A DNA stretch of 64,000 nucleotides, taken from NCBI GenBank assembly GCA_002498725.1, contig DAIJ01000008.1, positions 1 to 64,000 of the forward strand, written 5' to 3'. The notes beneath the pieces are model-generated. The model saw only the letters and a list, made by a program, of their open reading frames with translations. It was not told where the DNA came from and made no database searches. The position numbers and the translations under genes were made by a program. Positions 45,347 to 53,585 of this stretch are shown here, piece after piece. This DNA is from Euryarchaeota archaeon UBA23 (GTDB lineage: Archaea > Thermoplasmatota > Poseidoniia > Poseidoniales > Thalassarchaeaceae). Position 1 is the first letter of the stretch. Each line of letters begins with the position of its first letter.

Positions 45347-47200
45347 TCACATCTCCTGAATGCACTGAGGGTATTGTTCAGTCATCATGGGAGGCATAAA
45401 CAAATCATCACAACCACGAGTTACAGTTGAAAGAGAAAGTATACTTGAGGCTGTGAGACCCAAAGTAACTGATTGAGTAGATACTGGACTTGGAATATAG
45501 TCTTCTCCAGTTTGACTAATTATCAAATGGATCCCATCTCCCGCTGGGATCAATACGTCCATTCCAAAGAATTCCATTTTAGCGTTCACTGTTTCTCCGG
45601 GTGTCAACACCTCTCCATTTTTACCACCAGCATGATATCGTAAATCCATGACAGCGTGACCAAGGTGCATTTCGTTACTTGCCTGTACCATTTCAACAAA
45701 TAGATGACCACTTGTTGAGAATGCTGAAATTGTTGCATCTACATGGAATGTAGGAGTTCCGACTATACGTGTATCTTCATCAAAGAATGGACATTCAATA
45801 CGAACACCTGAGGAAGAGGTAATTGTCTCTCCTCCTCCTATAACAGTACACTTATCCATTCCATAACGGAGCCATTCTTGATCTGCTGGAGGATAAGTTT
45901 CCTCCACTCTCCACCCCCCCATATTATCTTGTATCTCAGCTATTAAACGAGGTTTTTCTCCATCGTTCTTCAGATAGAAATCGAACCACTCTAAGAGATC
46001 ATCCGCCCAGTCCCATCGAAGAGTGAAAGGAAATGCTTCACCCCCACGACCACTTGAAAGTCCCTGATGTCCACTCATTCTATCTGGATAGTCATGACCC
46101 CATTGTCCATACATTCCCTTGACTTCGAATCCGTTATCAATCATCATCTGATGAACTGGAAAAGCCATATGTGGATCCACGTTCCAATCTTGCATTCCAT
46201 GAATAATGTAAACCGAGCCCTGATAGTTTTCTATTGCACGTGTTAGGAAATGTCTCTCCTGCCAATAGTCTGAACCAGACCATGCCAAGTTATCGCCGGT
46301 GATATAGGCTGCAGGTCCTGCATAATATCCCTCAACATATCCTTCACAAGCATTCTCTATGTCTTCTGAATCGCCATCAAGACCAAAACTGCCATACACA
46401 CCATTGTGCATTATTGCACCGCGAGCCTCCATACTTCCATTTCTCCACATTAAATCTTGAACGCCAATTAGTCCTGACATTGGAATTATGGTTTTGAGAT
46501 GTTCAGATCCCATTGCTGCTGCTTCCCAAGGAGTGGAGCCATCATATGATTTACCAATTATTCCTACTGCTCCATTTGAAAATGGCGCCTTTCCAAGATA
46601 TTCTACTGCTGAATGTATTCCTTGTTGCTCATCAAGGCCCATGAGATCCATGCAATGATTAGATTCTCCAGTACCAAAAACGCTGACCTGTGCAACTCCA
46701 TATCCGTGAGGAACAAAATTCTCAATTAGGAATCTTCCCAGACGATTTGCCGGAGTTAGGGCATCAACATCTCCATCATCATAGTATGGCCCTATCTCTG
46801 CAATAACTGGCACCCTACATTCTTCAGGCAATTCTGCTAAATCATAATCGCAGCCATCTATTTGTGGAAGCCATAATCCGAGATGTACTTTGGCTTCACC
46901 AGTTGCACCAGCCCCGCCATCAGATAATGTGATCTCAGGAACAGAAACGAAAATTGACCTGACAACATCTATACCAAATGTGCCATTGATAGAGACTCTA
47001 CTGAATACGTCACCATTTTCATAGAATAGAGAACTGCGTTCTTCAACCGGTTTAAGCCAATGCTCAGAGGCACTGTTCTCTGTAAAGGTTTCATTTCCAA
47101 AGCATCCTGAAAGCATAGGCGCTGCTAGTAGCAAAGCCAAGATGATGCTCGTTGTGGGACGTGACACGCGCTTCGCGCGTCCTGAATCACACATGAGCAT
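45347..47200 (-). CDS. Lipoprotein alpha/beta-hydrolase of the CocE / X-Pro dipeptidyl-peptidase (S15) family
   Basis: 617 residues. The N-terminus has a basic stretch, hydrophobic core and a lipobox-like LLAAPMLSGC with Cys33, so it is probably lipid-anchored outside the cell. Catalytic domain: nucleophile Ser in GIIGKSYDGSTPWEAAAMG (about residue 217), acid in HGMQDWNVDP, and His in GQWGHDYPDR. The C-terminal 200 residues form a jelly-roll like the X-Pro dipeptidyl-peptidase C-terminal domain. Peptidases and cocaine-esterase-like enzymes share this plan; substrate unknown. The gene begins the probable operon with the STAND regulator and is divergent from an M32 carboxypeptidase. Confidence 0.82.
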   Translation of the reverse strand: MLMCDSGRAKRVSRPTTSIILALLLAAPMLSGCFGNETFTENSASEHWLKPVEERSSLFYENGDVFSRVSINGTFGIDVVRSIFVSVPEITLSDGGAGATGEAKVHLGLWLPQIDGCDYDLAELPEECRVPVIAEIGPYYDDGDVDALTPANRLGRFLIENFVPHGYGVAQVSVFGTGESNHCMDLMGLDEQQGIHSAVEYLGKAPFSNGAVGIIGKSYDGSTPWEAAAMGSEHLKTIIPMSGLIGVQDLMWRNGSMEARGAIMHNGVYGSFGLDGDSEDIENACEGYVEGYYAGPAAYITGDNLAWSGSDYWQERHFLTRAIENYQGSVYIIHGMQDWNVDPHMAFPVHQMMIDNGFEVKGMYGQWGHDYPDRMSGHQGLSSGRGGEAFPFTLRWDWADDLLEWFDFYLKNDGEKPRLIAEIQDNMGGWRVEETYPPADQEWLRYGMDKCTVIGGGETITSSSGVRIECPFFDEDTRIVGTPTFHVDATISAFSTSGHLFVEMVQASNEMHLGHAVMDLRYHAGGKNGEVLTPGETVNAKMEFFGMDVLIPAGDGIHLIISQTGEDYIPSPVSTQSVTLGLTASSILSLSTVTRGCDDLFMPPMMTEQYPQCIQEM

Positions 47201-47229
47201 TGTCTAATGTAGTATCATCACTTAAGTTG

Positions 47230-47249
47230 GAAAAATAGCATCATTTTTC
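47230..47249. promoter_or_regulatory. A/T-rich inverted repeat between two peptidase-type genes
   Basis: GAAAAAT-AGCATC-ATTTTTC, perfect 7-bp arms, placed 30 bases upstream of the lipoprotein hydrolase start and about 50 bases upstream of the M32 carboxypeptidase start on the other strand. May be an operator shared by both, or a chance A/T dyad. Confidence 0.3.
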
Positions 47250-47297
47250 TTAATTATTCCAGACCATAGGTGTAGATGGTTTGATTTGTATTACATT

Positions 47298-48812
47298 ATG
47301 CGTAAATACATGGATGCATATGATGAGTTGTTGGCACGACTGAAGGACATAGATTTGATTGGACAAATTGGAGGCCTTATGAGTTGGGATCAGGAAGTTC
47401 TGATGCCTCCAAAAGCTGCAGCACTAAGAGCAGAGCAACTCGCTTGGGTTTCAAAAACAGGACATGAAAGATTAACCGATCCAAAGATAGGAGAACTCCT
47501 AGATGTGCTAGAGTCTACTGATAACTTAGATGACATTCAATCAGCTAATGTAAGACTAGCTCGAGAGGCATATGATAGAGCCACAAAACTCCCCACTGAG
47601 TTCGTTGAAGAAATGGCCAAACACAGATCTAGGGCACAGATTTCTTGGAGTGAAGCCCGTGCAAAAGATGACTTCTCTATATTTCGAGATGATTTGGCTA
47701 AGGCAATTGACCTAGCCCGTCAGAAGGCCGACTATTTCGGTTACGACGATTTGCGATATGATGCACTACTAGACCTGTATGAGTCTGGACTTACAGTTTC
47801 TAGAGTAGATCCTCTATTCAAAGGATTAAGAGACAATGTGGCTCCCTTAGTAAAGGCTGTAATTGAGAATGGAAATAGGCCTGATATGTCTTGGGTAGAA
47901 AACAACAATTGGGAGCAATCATCTCAAGAATCTCTTAGTCACAGTGTAGCTGAGGCAATTGGATTTGACTTTGATGCTGGAAGACGGGATGCATCTACTC
48001 ATCCATTCTGCGGAGGACCAAATCCAGATGATGTGCGTTGGACTACAAGATACAGTGAGTCTGATCCATTTGGTTCACTGTATGGCTCTATGCATGAAAC
48101 TGGACATGGGACCTATGAACAAGGACGAAGAAGAGATTTAGATTTCCAGCCTGCAGGTAAGGCAAATGGGTTAGGAGTACATGAAAGTCAGAGTAGATTA
48201 TGGGAAAATCAAGTTGGAAGATCTCGTGAATTTTGTGAATGGGTGCTACCTGTTTGGAGAGAAAACTTCCCCAATAATATGGAGGGCATAGATGCCGAGC
48301 AGTTATGGCAAGCTGTCAATTTAGTTGAACCCAGTTTGATTAGAGTTGAGGCGGATGAAGCTACTTATAATTTACACATCATGATTCGTTATGAAATTGA
48401 AAAGAAACTTATTGCTGGAGATCTAGAAGTTGATGATTTACCCGAAGCTTGGGATGATATGTATGAAGAATTTCTAGGGATTCGTGCGCCAAATCGAACT
48501 CTAGGGGTGCTCCAGGATATTCATTGGTCTATGGGTGCTTTCGGGTACTTCCCAACATATACTCTTGGTAACCTATACGCTGCTCAATTACTAGAGGCAG
48601 CAAGGAAAGAATTGCCAACACATGATGAACAAATGAGAAATGGAGAATTTGGCCCTCTGCTCTCTTGGATGAGAAAGAATGTGCATCAGCGTGGGAGCAT
48701 ATTAGAACCTGCAGCATTAATTGAAGAAGCTACAGGTTCTCCTCCTTCTCCTGATGCCTTTGTCACCTATCTAAAGGACAAAATAGAGTCGTTGTATGGA
48801 ATAAAAGCGTGA
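47298..48812 (+). CDS. Thermostable carboxypeptidase 1, M32 family
   Basis: 504 residues from the ATG at 47,298 (a TTG 12 bases upstream and an ATG 12 bases downstream are in frame). The zinc-binding HExxH is HETGHGTYEQG at about residue 266, and the third ligand lies in GLGVHESQSRLWENQVGRS, the family's HESQSR motif. The N-terminal helical region IGQIGGLMSWDQEVLMPPKAA is also typical. Removes C-terminal amino acids from peptides with broad specificity; no signal peptide, so it acts in the cytoplasm on imported peptides. Its stop overlaps the region of the next gene's ribosome-binding site. Confidence 0.92.
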   Translation: MRKYMDAYDELLARLKDIDLIGQIGGLMSWDQEVLMPPKAAALRAEQLAWVSKTGHERLTDPKIGELLDVLESTDNLDDIQSANVRLAREAYDRATKLPTEFVEEMAKHRSRAQISWSEARAKDDFSIFRDDLAKAIDLARQKADYFGYDDLRYDALLDLYESGLTVSRVDPLFKGLRDNVAPLVKAVIENGNRPDMSWVENNNWEQSSQESLSHSVAEAIGFDFDAGRRDASTHPFCGGPNPDDVRWTTRYSESDPFGSLYGSMHETGHGTYEQGRRRDLDFQPAGKANGLGVHESQSRLWENQVGRSREFCEWVLPVWRENFPNNMEGIDAEQLWQAVNLVEPSLIRVEADEATYNLHIMIRYEIEKKLIAGDLEVDDLPEAWDDMYEEFLGIRAPNRTLGVLQDIHWSMGAFGYFPTYTLGNLYAAQLLEAARKELPTHDEQMRNGEFGPLLSWMRKNVHQRGSILEPAALIEEATGSPPSPDAFVTYLKDKIESLYGIKA

Positions 48813-48817
48813 AAAAT

Positions 48818-49885
48818 ATGGCTGGACATTCTCTAGAAAATATCGCATCATTTGTGCGTGATTTGGGGGGTGCTTGTTCTTCTATACTAATGAAAAATGA
48901 TTTCTTATTCGCTGGATCTCATGATGGAATGCTAATCTGTTGGAACAACAATACTGGAGATGAATTATGGAGATCTAAAGTAACCGGACCGATTAATGAT
49001 ATCGCCTTGGATGAAAATATGGTTCTAATTACTGCATCTGCTAATATTCATGCTTTCAATTTAGAGGACGGCCTTATTTTGTGGAGTCGTGAACTAGAAG
49101 GGGCAAGTGATTTTGTTGTAGTAAAAGATAGTGTTATTTGGGCTAGTTCATCAGTGTACGAATTAGAAGTTGCCGACTTTATTGAATCTACAATTTGGAA
49201 TTTCAACAAAAATGGAGATGAAGTCGAAAGATGGGTCATCGAAGAACGTCCGTGGATTCTTGGATTAAATGAGAAAGAGGAGGTCTTACTAGGACTAGGC
49301 CGACCTAGATGCGGATATATTAGAATTAGAATTGGGCAAAAACCAGAACACATAATTCTAGAAACCGATAGCCCTGTGACTTGTGGGTGCTGTAACTCTC
49401 CAAACAATTTTGTTTTTGGGCATGCCAATGGTAGTGTAAGTGTTGTTAATGAAGAGAAACACTCCACATACTCAAATGATGATCAATCTTTAATAACTGC
49501 TGTAATGAACTTTCAGGAGGGGTGGATTGCTGGTAACGAAAACGGAATTTTGTATGCACATAATCAAATCAAAACTAGATCTGGTTCGATAGATGCTCTT
49601 GCTGAATGTTCTGGATATGCTTGGGCTTCATCCTGGAATGGAAGAAACTCAACTTTATTGAGATGGAATTTGGAAGGAAATGAACTTGAGATTTCACATG
49701 ATTCAAGACTCCGTCAAATTTGTAGTTATAATGAAAAACTTGTACTCGGTGACGATTTCGGACGAGTTTTTTTGGTAGAGAATAATGTATTAGAAAGAAG
49801 GGTCAAAATAGTGGCTGAAGATGAAGATGAACAGATCAGAAATTCAGAATTAAGGGCACGACTGAGGATGTTAAGAAATCAATAA
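48818..49885 (+). CDS. Cytoplasmic beta-propeller (WD40/PQQ-like) protein, unknown function
   Basis: 355 residues from the ATG at 48,818; a GTG nine bases upstream overlaps the carboxypeptidase stop. Seven or so blades can be counted by the repeat of GSHDGMLICWNNNTGDELWRS, INDIALDENMVLITAS and similar, which resemble PQQ/WD40 beta-propellers. A cysteine cluster (TCGCC) lies near residue 194. The last 25 residues are charged and helical (EDEDEQIRNSELRARLRML). No signal peptide. Probably a protein-binding platform; no partner is evident. An A/T-rich hairpin (49,892-49,912) follows its stop, then the large structured RNA. Confidence 0.65.
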   Translation: MAGHSLENIASFVRDLGGACSSILMKNDFLFAGSHDGMLICWNNNTGDELWRSKVTGPINDIALDENMVLITASANIHAFNLEDGLILWSRELEGASDFVVVKDSVIWASSSVYELEVADFIESTIWNFNKNGDEVERWVIEERPWILGLNEKEEVLLGLGRPRCGYIRIRIGQKPEHIILETDSPVTCGCCNSPNNFVFGHANGSVSVVNEEKHSTYSNDDQSLITAVMNFQEGWIAGNENGILYAHNQIKTRSGSIDALAECSGYAWASSWNGRNSTLLRWNLEGNELEISHDSRLRQICSYNEKLVLGDDFGRVFLVENNVLERRVKIVAEDEDEQIRNSELRARLRMLRNQ

Positions 49886-49891
49886 TTTCAA

Positions 49892-49912
49892 TATTTTCTG
49901 CACTGGAAAATA
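49892..49912 (+). terminator. Hairpin after the beta-propeller gene
   Basis: TATTTTC-TGCACTG-GAAAATA, a perfect 7-bp stem six bases after the stop codon at 49,885. It may mark the mRNA end, separating this gene from the RNA candidate downstream. Archaeal termination mostly depends on T-rich runs, and the TTTT here is inside the stem, so this is tentative. Confidence 0.35.
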
Positions 49913-49960
49913 ACATCCCCAGACCTCTATTTCCGGTCCACAGTGCCTCATTTAGGGAAA

Positions 49961-49970
49961 AGTTTATGTG
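49961..49970 (+). promoter_or_regulatory. TATA-like element before the large RNA candidate
   Basis: AGTTTATGTG on the plus strand. An archaeal start 25-27 bases downstream would fall at about 49,990-49,995, just before the first base of the closing helix at 50,002. A small TCTGA-CCC-TCAGA hairpin (49,973-49,985) lies between. Position fits, sequence match is only moderate. Confidence 0.35.
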
Positions 49971-50001
49971 CCTCTGACCCTCAGACCTAAGATGCCGCTT
50001 C

Positions 50002-50635
50002 GTGGGAGTGGTGTGGCAGGCACTTAGGTGCAGGCCGCGGGCCACAGAACCGAACCCCAAACACGGGGTGGTAGAACCGGGCTTCGAAAGAAGATCGGGG
50101 ATAATCAAACTCGTCTTGTGGACGAGGGAGATGCGGTTGAACTGTAATGGAGCAAACGGACGCAAGAAAGTGAGCAAAGATACAGGGGAAGCTGGGGAAA
50201 ACGAACCGAACTGTCTAGGCAGGGAAAACACAACCAAACCAGAAAACCAAACCGCGGGTGCATGAGCGAAGGATAAAAGAACCAGAGATGGGAAAATATC
50301 TGAGGCTTATCTACGGGAAACAAAGGCAGAAAAAAAACTGGACGCAAGAAAGGGGAAAAGAAACCTGAGGGAAACGTAGCGGGAACAAGAGCGCGGAGAC
50401 GCGTGGAGGACCGGCATCAGTTCCACTAAACAAACTGGTGAGAGCCAGGGAGAGAAGTGGAAACGCAGAAACAGGGAGTGATCTCTGAAGAAGCGGAAAC
50501 GACAAAAGAGCTCTTAGGAGTTCAAGAGTCATCTACCCGGAGAAATAATTGTCTTAGGGCAAGGAAAGAACCGGACCCTGCGGAGTCAGCAGGGGGCGAT
50601 GCTCCCCCATGTGCAGAACCCCCTGCTGCTCCCAC
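50002..50635 (+). ncRNA. Large, ornate candidate non-coding RNA (about 634 nt)
   Basis: The 849-base gap between the beta-propeller gene and the fumarase gene has no plausible protein but dense RNA-like structure. GTGGGAG 50,002-008 pairs CTCCCAC 50,629-635, closing the whole segment; next to it CAGCAGGGGG 50,587-596 pairs CCCCCTGCTG 50,619-628. Local hairpins include CTTC-GAAA-GAAG 50,082-093, CTCGTC/GACGAG 50,110-126, CGCG-GAGA-CGCG 50,392-403, CAGGGA-GTGA-TCTCTG 50,472-487 and TGTGGC/GCCACA 50,012-046. Four stems carry YUAG loops (50,020-031, 50,211-222, 50,508-523, 50,549-562). GGACGCAAGAAAG occurs twice (50,158, 50,340) and GAACCGAAC twice (50,047, 50,203). Lines 50,161-220 and 50,341-400 are 72% and 80% purine. 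G-U pairs fall on the plus strand. RNase P and SRP hallmarks are absent. Ends are inferred from the closing helix. Confidence 0.72.
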
Positions 50636-50638
50636 CTT

Positions 50639-50650
50639 GTACCAAAGTAC
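50639..50650 (+). other. Small hairpin after the large RNA candidate
   Basis: GTAC-CAAA-GTAC, three bases past the closing helix. Between here and the fumarase stop at 50,735 I see only a short GGCT/AGCC stem and some T-rich stretches; one of these may hold the RNA 3' end. Confidence 0.35.
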
Positions 50651-50734
50651 GGCTGAGCCCTATTACATCTCGTTATCAATCATTGCGGAGTCTTTCTGCA
50701 GAATCTATTGGTTTTCAAACAGTAGCCTTTACTG

Positions 50735-52342
50735 TCACTGTCCTCGATTTGGTCCAATCATTTCTGATGGCCTTACCCATTGGTCGAATTGTTCGTTAGT
50801 AAGTATTCCCAGAGATATTGATGATTCACGTAAAGTCAATTGGTTGTCATGAGCGTGTTTGGCTATTTTAGCCGCAGAATCGTAACCGATGTGATTGTTT
50901 AGTGCTGTAACAAGCATCAGGCTATTCTCAAGGTGATTATGGATTACATCTTCGTTCGCTTTGAGATCTTTAACACATCTTTCTGTGAAGGAAATACAAG
51001 TATCTGCAAGAAGCCTAGTACTATGTAGAAGATTGTATATCATCATTGGCTTGAATACATTCAACTCAAAATTCCCTTGACTTCCCCCTATTGTAATAGA
51101 CATGTGGTTCCCCATAACTTGGCAGCAAACCATTGTCATAGCCTCTGATTGAGTTGGGTTTACTTTTCCGGGCATTATGGATGACCCGGGTTCATTTGCA
51201 GGTAGGCTTAATTCTCCGAAACCACACCGTGGACCCGATCCCATCCATCGTATATCATTGGAGATTTTCATTAGACTTGTAGCTAATGTATTGAGAGAAC
51301 CCGACATTGCAACTATAGCATCATGTGCAGCCAATTGGGCGAATTTATTCTCTGCTGAAACAAAGGCAATTCCTGTTTTACTTGATATCCTAGTTGCTAC
51401 TTTGTCTGGAAATTCTTCATGTGTATTGAGACCGGTGCCAACTGCAGTCCCCCCCAAGGCCAATTCAAGAAGGTCGTTCCAAGAGTTTTCAATTCGGTGT
51501 ATGTCTGCTTCCAACATGGAAGCATAGCCACCGAATTCTTGGCCTAGAGTAAGGGGTACTGCATCCATTAGATGTGTTCGTCCAATCTTAACTATGTCGC
51601 TAAATTCTCTGGATTTTTCTGCTAAATCGCCTTGAAGTCGGCGTACTGCAGGGAGTAGACGATGATGAATTTCTTCTGCTGCTGCAATGTGCATTGCTGT
51701 TGGGAATGTGTCATTACTGGATTGGCCTCTATTAACATGATCATTTGGATGAACTGGTGACTTGCTTCCTAATTCTCCACCGGCCATTTCAATTGCTCTG
51801 TTGGCGATTACTTCATTCGCGTTCATATTTGTCTGAGTCCCTGAACCCGTCTGCCATACACGAAGAGGGAAGTGGTCATCTAAAGAACCAGATATCACTT
51901 CATCGCAGGCTGATGATATCAATGCTCCAACTTGTGGATCTAATTGATTGAGTTCTACATTTGTTTCAGCGGCTGCTTGCTTTAGTATTCCAAACGCTCG
52001 AATTAGAGATTTTGGCATGATGTCGTCGCCTATATCAAAATTGGTTAGAGACCTAGCTGTTTGACAGCCATAGTATCTACTAGATGGAACTTTTAGTTCC
52101 CCCATGGTGTCTTTTTCTATTCTAAATGTGCCTTCTTCCGATTTAGCGACTCTCTGATTAATTTGGTGTTTTTCCTGGTGTAATGATGGTGAAGATTCAA
52201 GGCTATTTTGGATCATGCCTGCTATTGTTGCACTACGTCCCTTGTCTTTTCCCTTACCTACTCTACGATCGAGTTTTCTAGCTAATTCTTCTGGAATGCT
52301 TATGCTGATTATGCGGCGGTCTCCTGACCTATGCTTAGCCAT
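50735..52342 (-). CDS. fumC: Class II fumarase with N-terminal ribbon-helix-helix domain
   Basis: 535 residues, about 70 more than usual. From residue 72 ([20 protein letters not shown]) the protein is a complete class II fumarase: [58 protein letters not shown] and the signature [17 protein letters not shown], ending in the small FumC C-terminal domain. It interconverts fumarate and malate. Residues 10-50 are a ribbon-helix-helix motif: strand RIISISI, helix [13 protein letters not shown], turn, helix [14 protein letters not shown], as in CopG/Arc-type DNA-binding proteins. The frame is continuous, and the first Met near the enzyme start (Met80) lies inside its conserved block. Inverted repeats lie in its promoter. 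Its stop faces the large RNA candidate. Confidence 0.88.
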   Translation of the reverse strand: MAKHRSGDRRIISISIPEELARKLDRRVGKGKDKGRSATIAGMIQNSLESSPSLHQEKHQINQRVAKSEEGTFRIEKDTMGELKVPSSRYYGCQTARSLTNFDIGDDIMPKSLIRAFGILKQAAAETNVELNQLDPQVGALISSACDEVISGSLDDHFPLRVWQTGSGTQTNMNANEVIANRAIEMAGGELGSKSPVHPNDHVNRGQSSNDTFPTAMHIAAAEEIHHRLLPAVRRLQGDLAEKSREFSDIVKIGRTHLMDAVPLTLGQEFGGYASMLEADIHRIENSWNDLLELALGGTAVGTGLNTHEEFPDKVATRISSKTGIAFVSAENKFAQLAAHDAIVAMSGSLNTLATSLMKISNDIRWMGSGPRCGFGELSLPANEPGSSIMPGKVNPTQSEAMTMVCCQVMGNHMSITIGGSQGNFELNVFKPMMIYNLLHSTRLLADTCISFTERCVKDLKANEDVIHNHLENSLMLVTALNNHIGYDSAAKIAKHAHDNQLTLRESSISLGILTNEQFDQWVRPSEMIGPNRGQ

Positions 52343-52454
52343 AATTTAACTCCGTTAATTAGTTATTAATAAATTTTGAGTTTTTTAGAGCAGTACTACG
52401 TTAATAACAAAATTTATTATAAACTTCTAGTTAGAAATTAAGAAATTATTAATT
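52343..52454 (-). promoter_or_regulatory. AT-rich fumarase promoter with overlapping inverted repeats
   Basis: 112 bases, almost entirely A/T. Two overlapping perfect inverted repeats can be read: TAATAAATTTT 52,367-377 with AAAATTTATTA 52,409-419, and GTTATTAA 52,362-369 with TTAATAAC 52,401-408. A further dyad GAAATTA-T-TAATTTC lies at 52,442-456. Several A/T stretches could be TATA boxes. Because the gene product carries a ribbon-helix-helix domain, a class that binds short inverted repeats, autoregulation is a natural hypothesis. Confidence 0.5.
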
Positions 52455-52946
52455 TCAGACTTTCAGCCGCTCTACTTTGATTATTTTTTGGGGTTCGTAG
52501 GGACGATCTCCTGGTTTTGTATCACAATTCTCGATCTTGTATACGTTCTCCATACCTTCGATTACTTCTCCAAATATAGCATGATTTCCATTAAGCCAAG
52601 GAGTAGGTACTGTTGTTAGGAAAAATTGCGATCCGCCAGTGTTTGGACCCGCATTTGCCATTGAAAAAAGACCAGGGCGATCGTGTTGCTTGGCCAAGGC
52701 GGATTGTTCGCAAGGAATTTTCCAACCAGGACCACCAGTTCCAGCTCTTCCATCGAACGGATCTTTTGATCTTGGACATCCGCCTTGAATCATGAAATTC
52801 TTGATTACTCTGTGGAAGTGAAGGCCATTATAGAATCCTTCATCTACCAATTTTAGAAAATTACCAGTGGTTTCTGGGCAGTCTTCAGTATATAATGCAA
52901 TATCAATTTCTCCGGCGCTCGTTGTCATCCTAACTATGGTCGGCAT
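52455..52946 (-). CDS. Cyclophilin-type peptidyl-prolyl isomerase
   Basis: 163 residues, a single cyclophilin domain. The active-site residues are visible: HFHRVIKNFMIQGG (catalytic Arg, Phe and Gln), FSMANAGPNTGGSQFFLTT (Ala, Asn and Gln of the pocket) and WLNGNHAIFGEVIEGM. Bacterial/archaeal short form without signal peptide, so a cytoplasmic protein-folding catalyst. On the minus strand it precedes the fumarase by 112 A/T-rich bases. A second, FKBP-like family member is at 20,964-21,920. Confidence 0.94.
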   Translation of the reverse strand: MPTIVRMTTSAGEIDIALYTEDCPETTGNFLKLVDEGFYNGLHFHRVIKNFMIQGGCPRSKDPFDGRAGTGGPGWKIPCEQSALAKQHDRPGLFSMANAGPNTGGSQFFLTTVPTPWLNGNHAIFGEVIEGMENVYKIENCDTKPGDRPYEPQKIIKVERLKV

Positions 52947-52991
52947 GTTACTGGCTACATCAAGTAGTCCAATAGTCTAACGATGGGGAGA

Positions 52992-53543
52992 TCACTCATC
53001 ACGGGATAAATTTGCATTAATCTCCTGCAACAAATCTCTGATCTCGACTAAGACTTCACTGGAATCGGAGGGAGATACTGGTTGAGATGATGTCTGAGGG
53101 GATGCGACCAGTGAGTCTCTGTGTTGAAGAACGACATCGCGGAATTGATCCGCGTTTTTCACCCCAGACAGAATGAAAGGTGCAGCACCTGCAGTCTCGA
53201 ATTGCATCTTGACAACCCCGAGTGCTTTCAGAATTGGGCCTTCTGAAATTGATACGTCAGTAAGTTTGTCTAGAGCGATGTTCTGTTGCTTCTTGAATAA
53301 CCAACCCATACGCATATTGAGGGAACGAGCAGTTAGAGCCCCACTCATATGTTCGTACTGCTTCTGGTGAACTATCCAACCAAATGGAATCCAAATCAGC
53401 ATCAACGGGATTCCTATAAATGTCGTTAGGAGACCTAAATTAGCCGTTAACCACCAATAAATGATGATTTTTTTGTCAAATTCTACAGACATAATTTGGC
53501 CGCTGTCAACATAACTGGTTTGGATCGCATCGCCGTCTTCCAT
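52992..53543 (-). CDS. Membrane protein with bacterial PH domain (YdbS/DUF304-like)
   Basis: 183 residues. A short cytoplasmic start, two hydrophobic segments between about residues 26 and 58 (IIIYWWLTANLGLLTTFIGIPLMLIWIPFGWIV forms a hairpin) and then a bacterial PH-2 domain: ALTARSLNMRMGWLFKKQQNIALDKLTDVSISEGPILKALGVVKMQFETAG has the family's conserved order of strands, including the KIxxIxxxxxxxxRxxG-like segment. The C-terminal 45 residues are polar. Members are found in many archaea and bacteria; function unknown. The cyclophilin gene follows 45 bases later on the same strand. Confidence 0.75.
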   Translation of the reverse strand: MEDGDAIQTSYVDSGQIMSVEFDKKIIIYWWLTANLGLLTTFIGIPLMLIWIPFGWIVHQKQYEHMSGALTARSLNMRMGWLFKKQQNIALDKLTDVSISEGPILKALGVVKMQFETAGAAPFILSGVKNADQFRDVVLQHRDSLVASPQTSSQPVSPSDSSEVLVEIRDLLQEINANLSRDE

Positions 53544-53585
53544 GATTATGGGAAAGAGATATGAGTTATGTGTTTTATTGCATAT

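Noticed and set aside
50002..50635. RNase P RNA or SRP RNA as identity of the large RNA candidate
   Set aside because: The RNase P core (GAGGAAAGTCC-like and its partner in P4) and the SRP helix 8 GNAR loop with its symmetric loop are not found in order, and the length exceeds the archaeal norm for both. AGAACCGGGCTT at 50,074 only resembles the 3' conserved RNase P block by chance. A covariance search would settle it.
50002..50852. Short open frames (up to 131 codons) across the RNA candidate
   Set aside because: They have no ribosome-binding site, no recognisable protein, biased composition from the purine-rich RNA, and one runs into the fumarase gene on the other strand.
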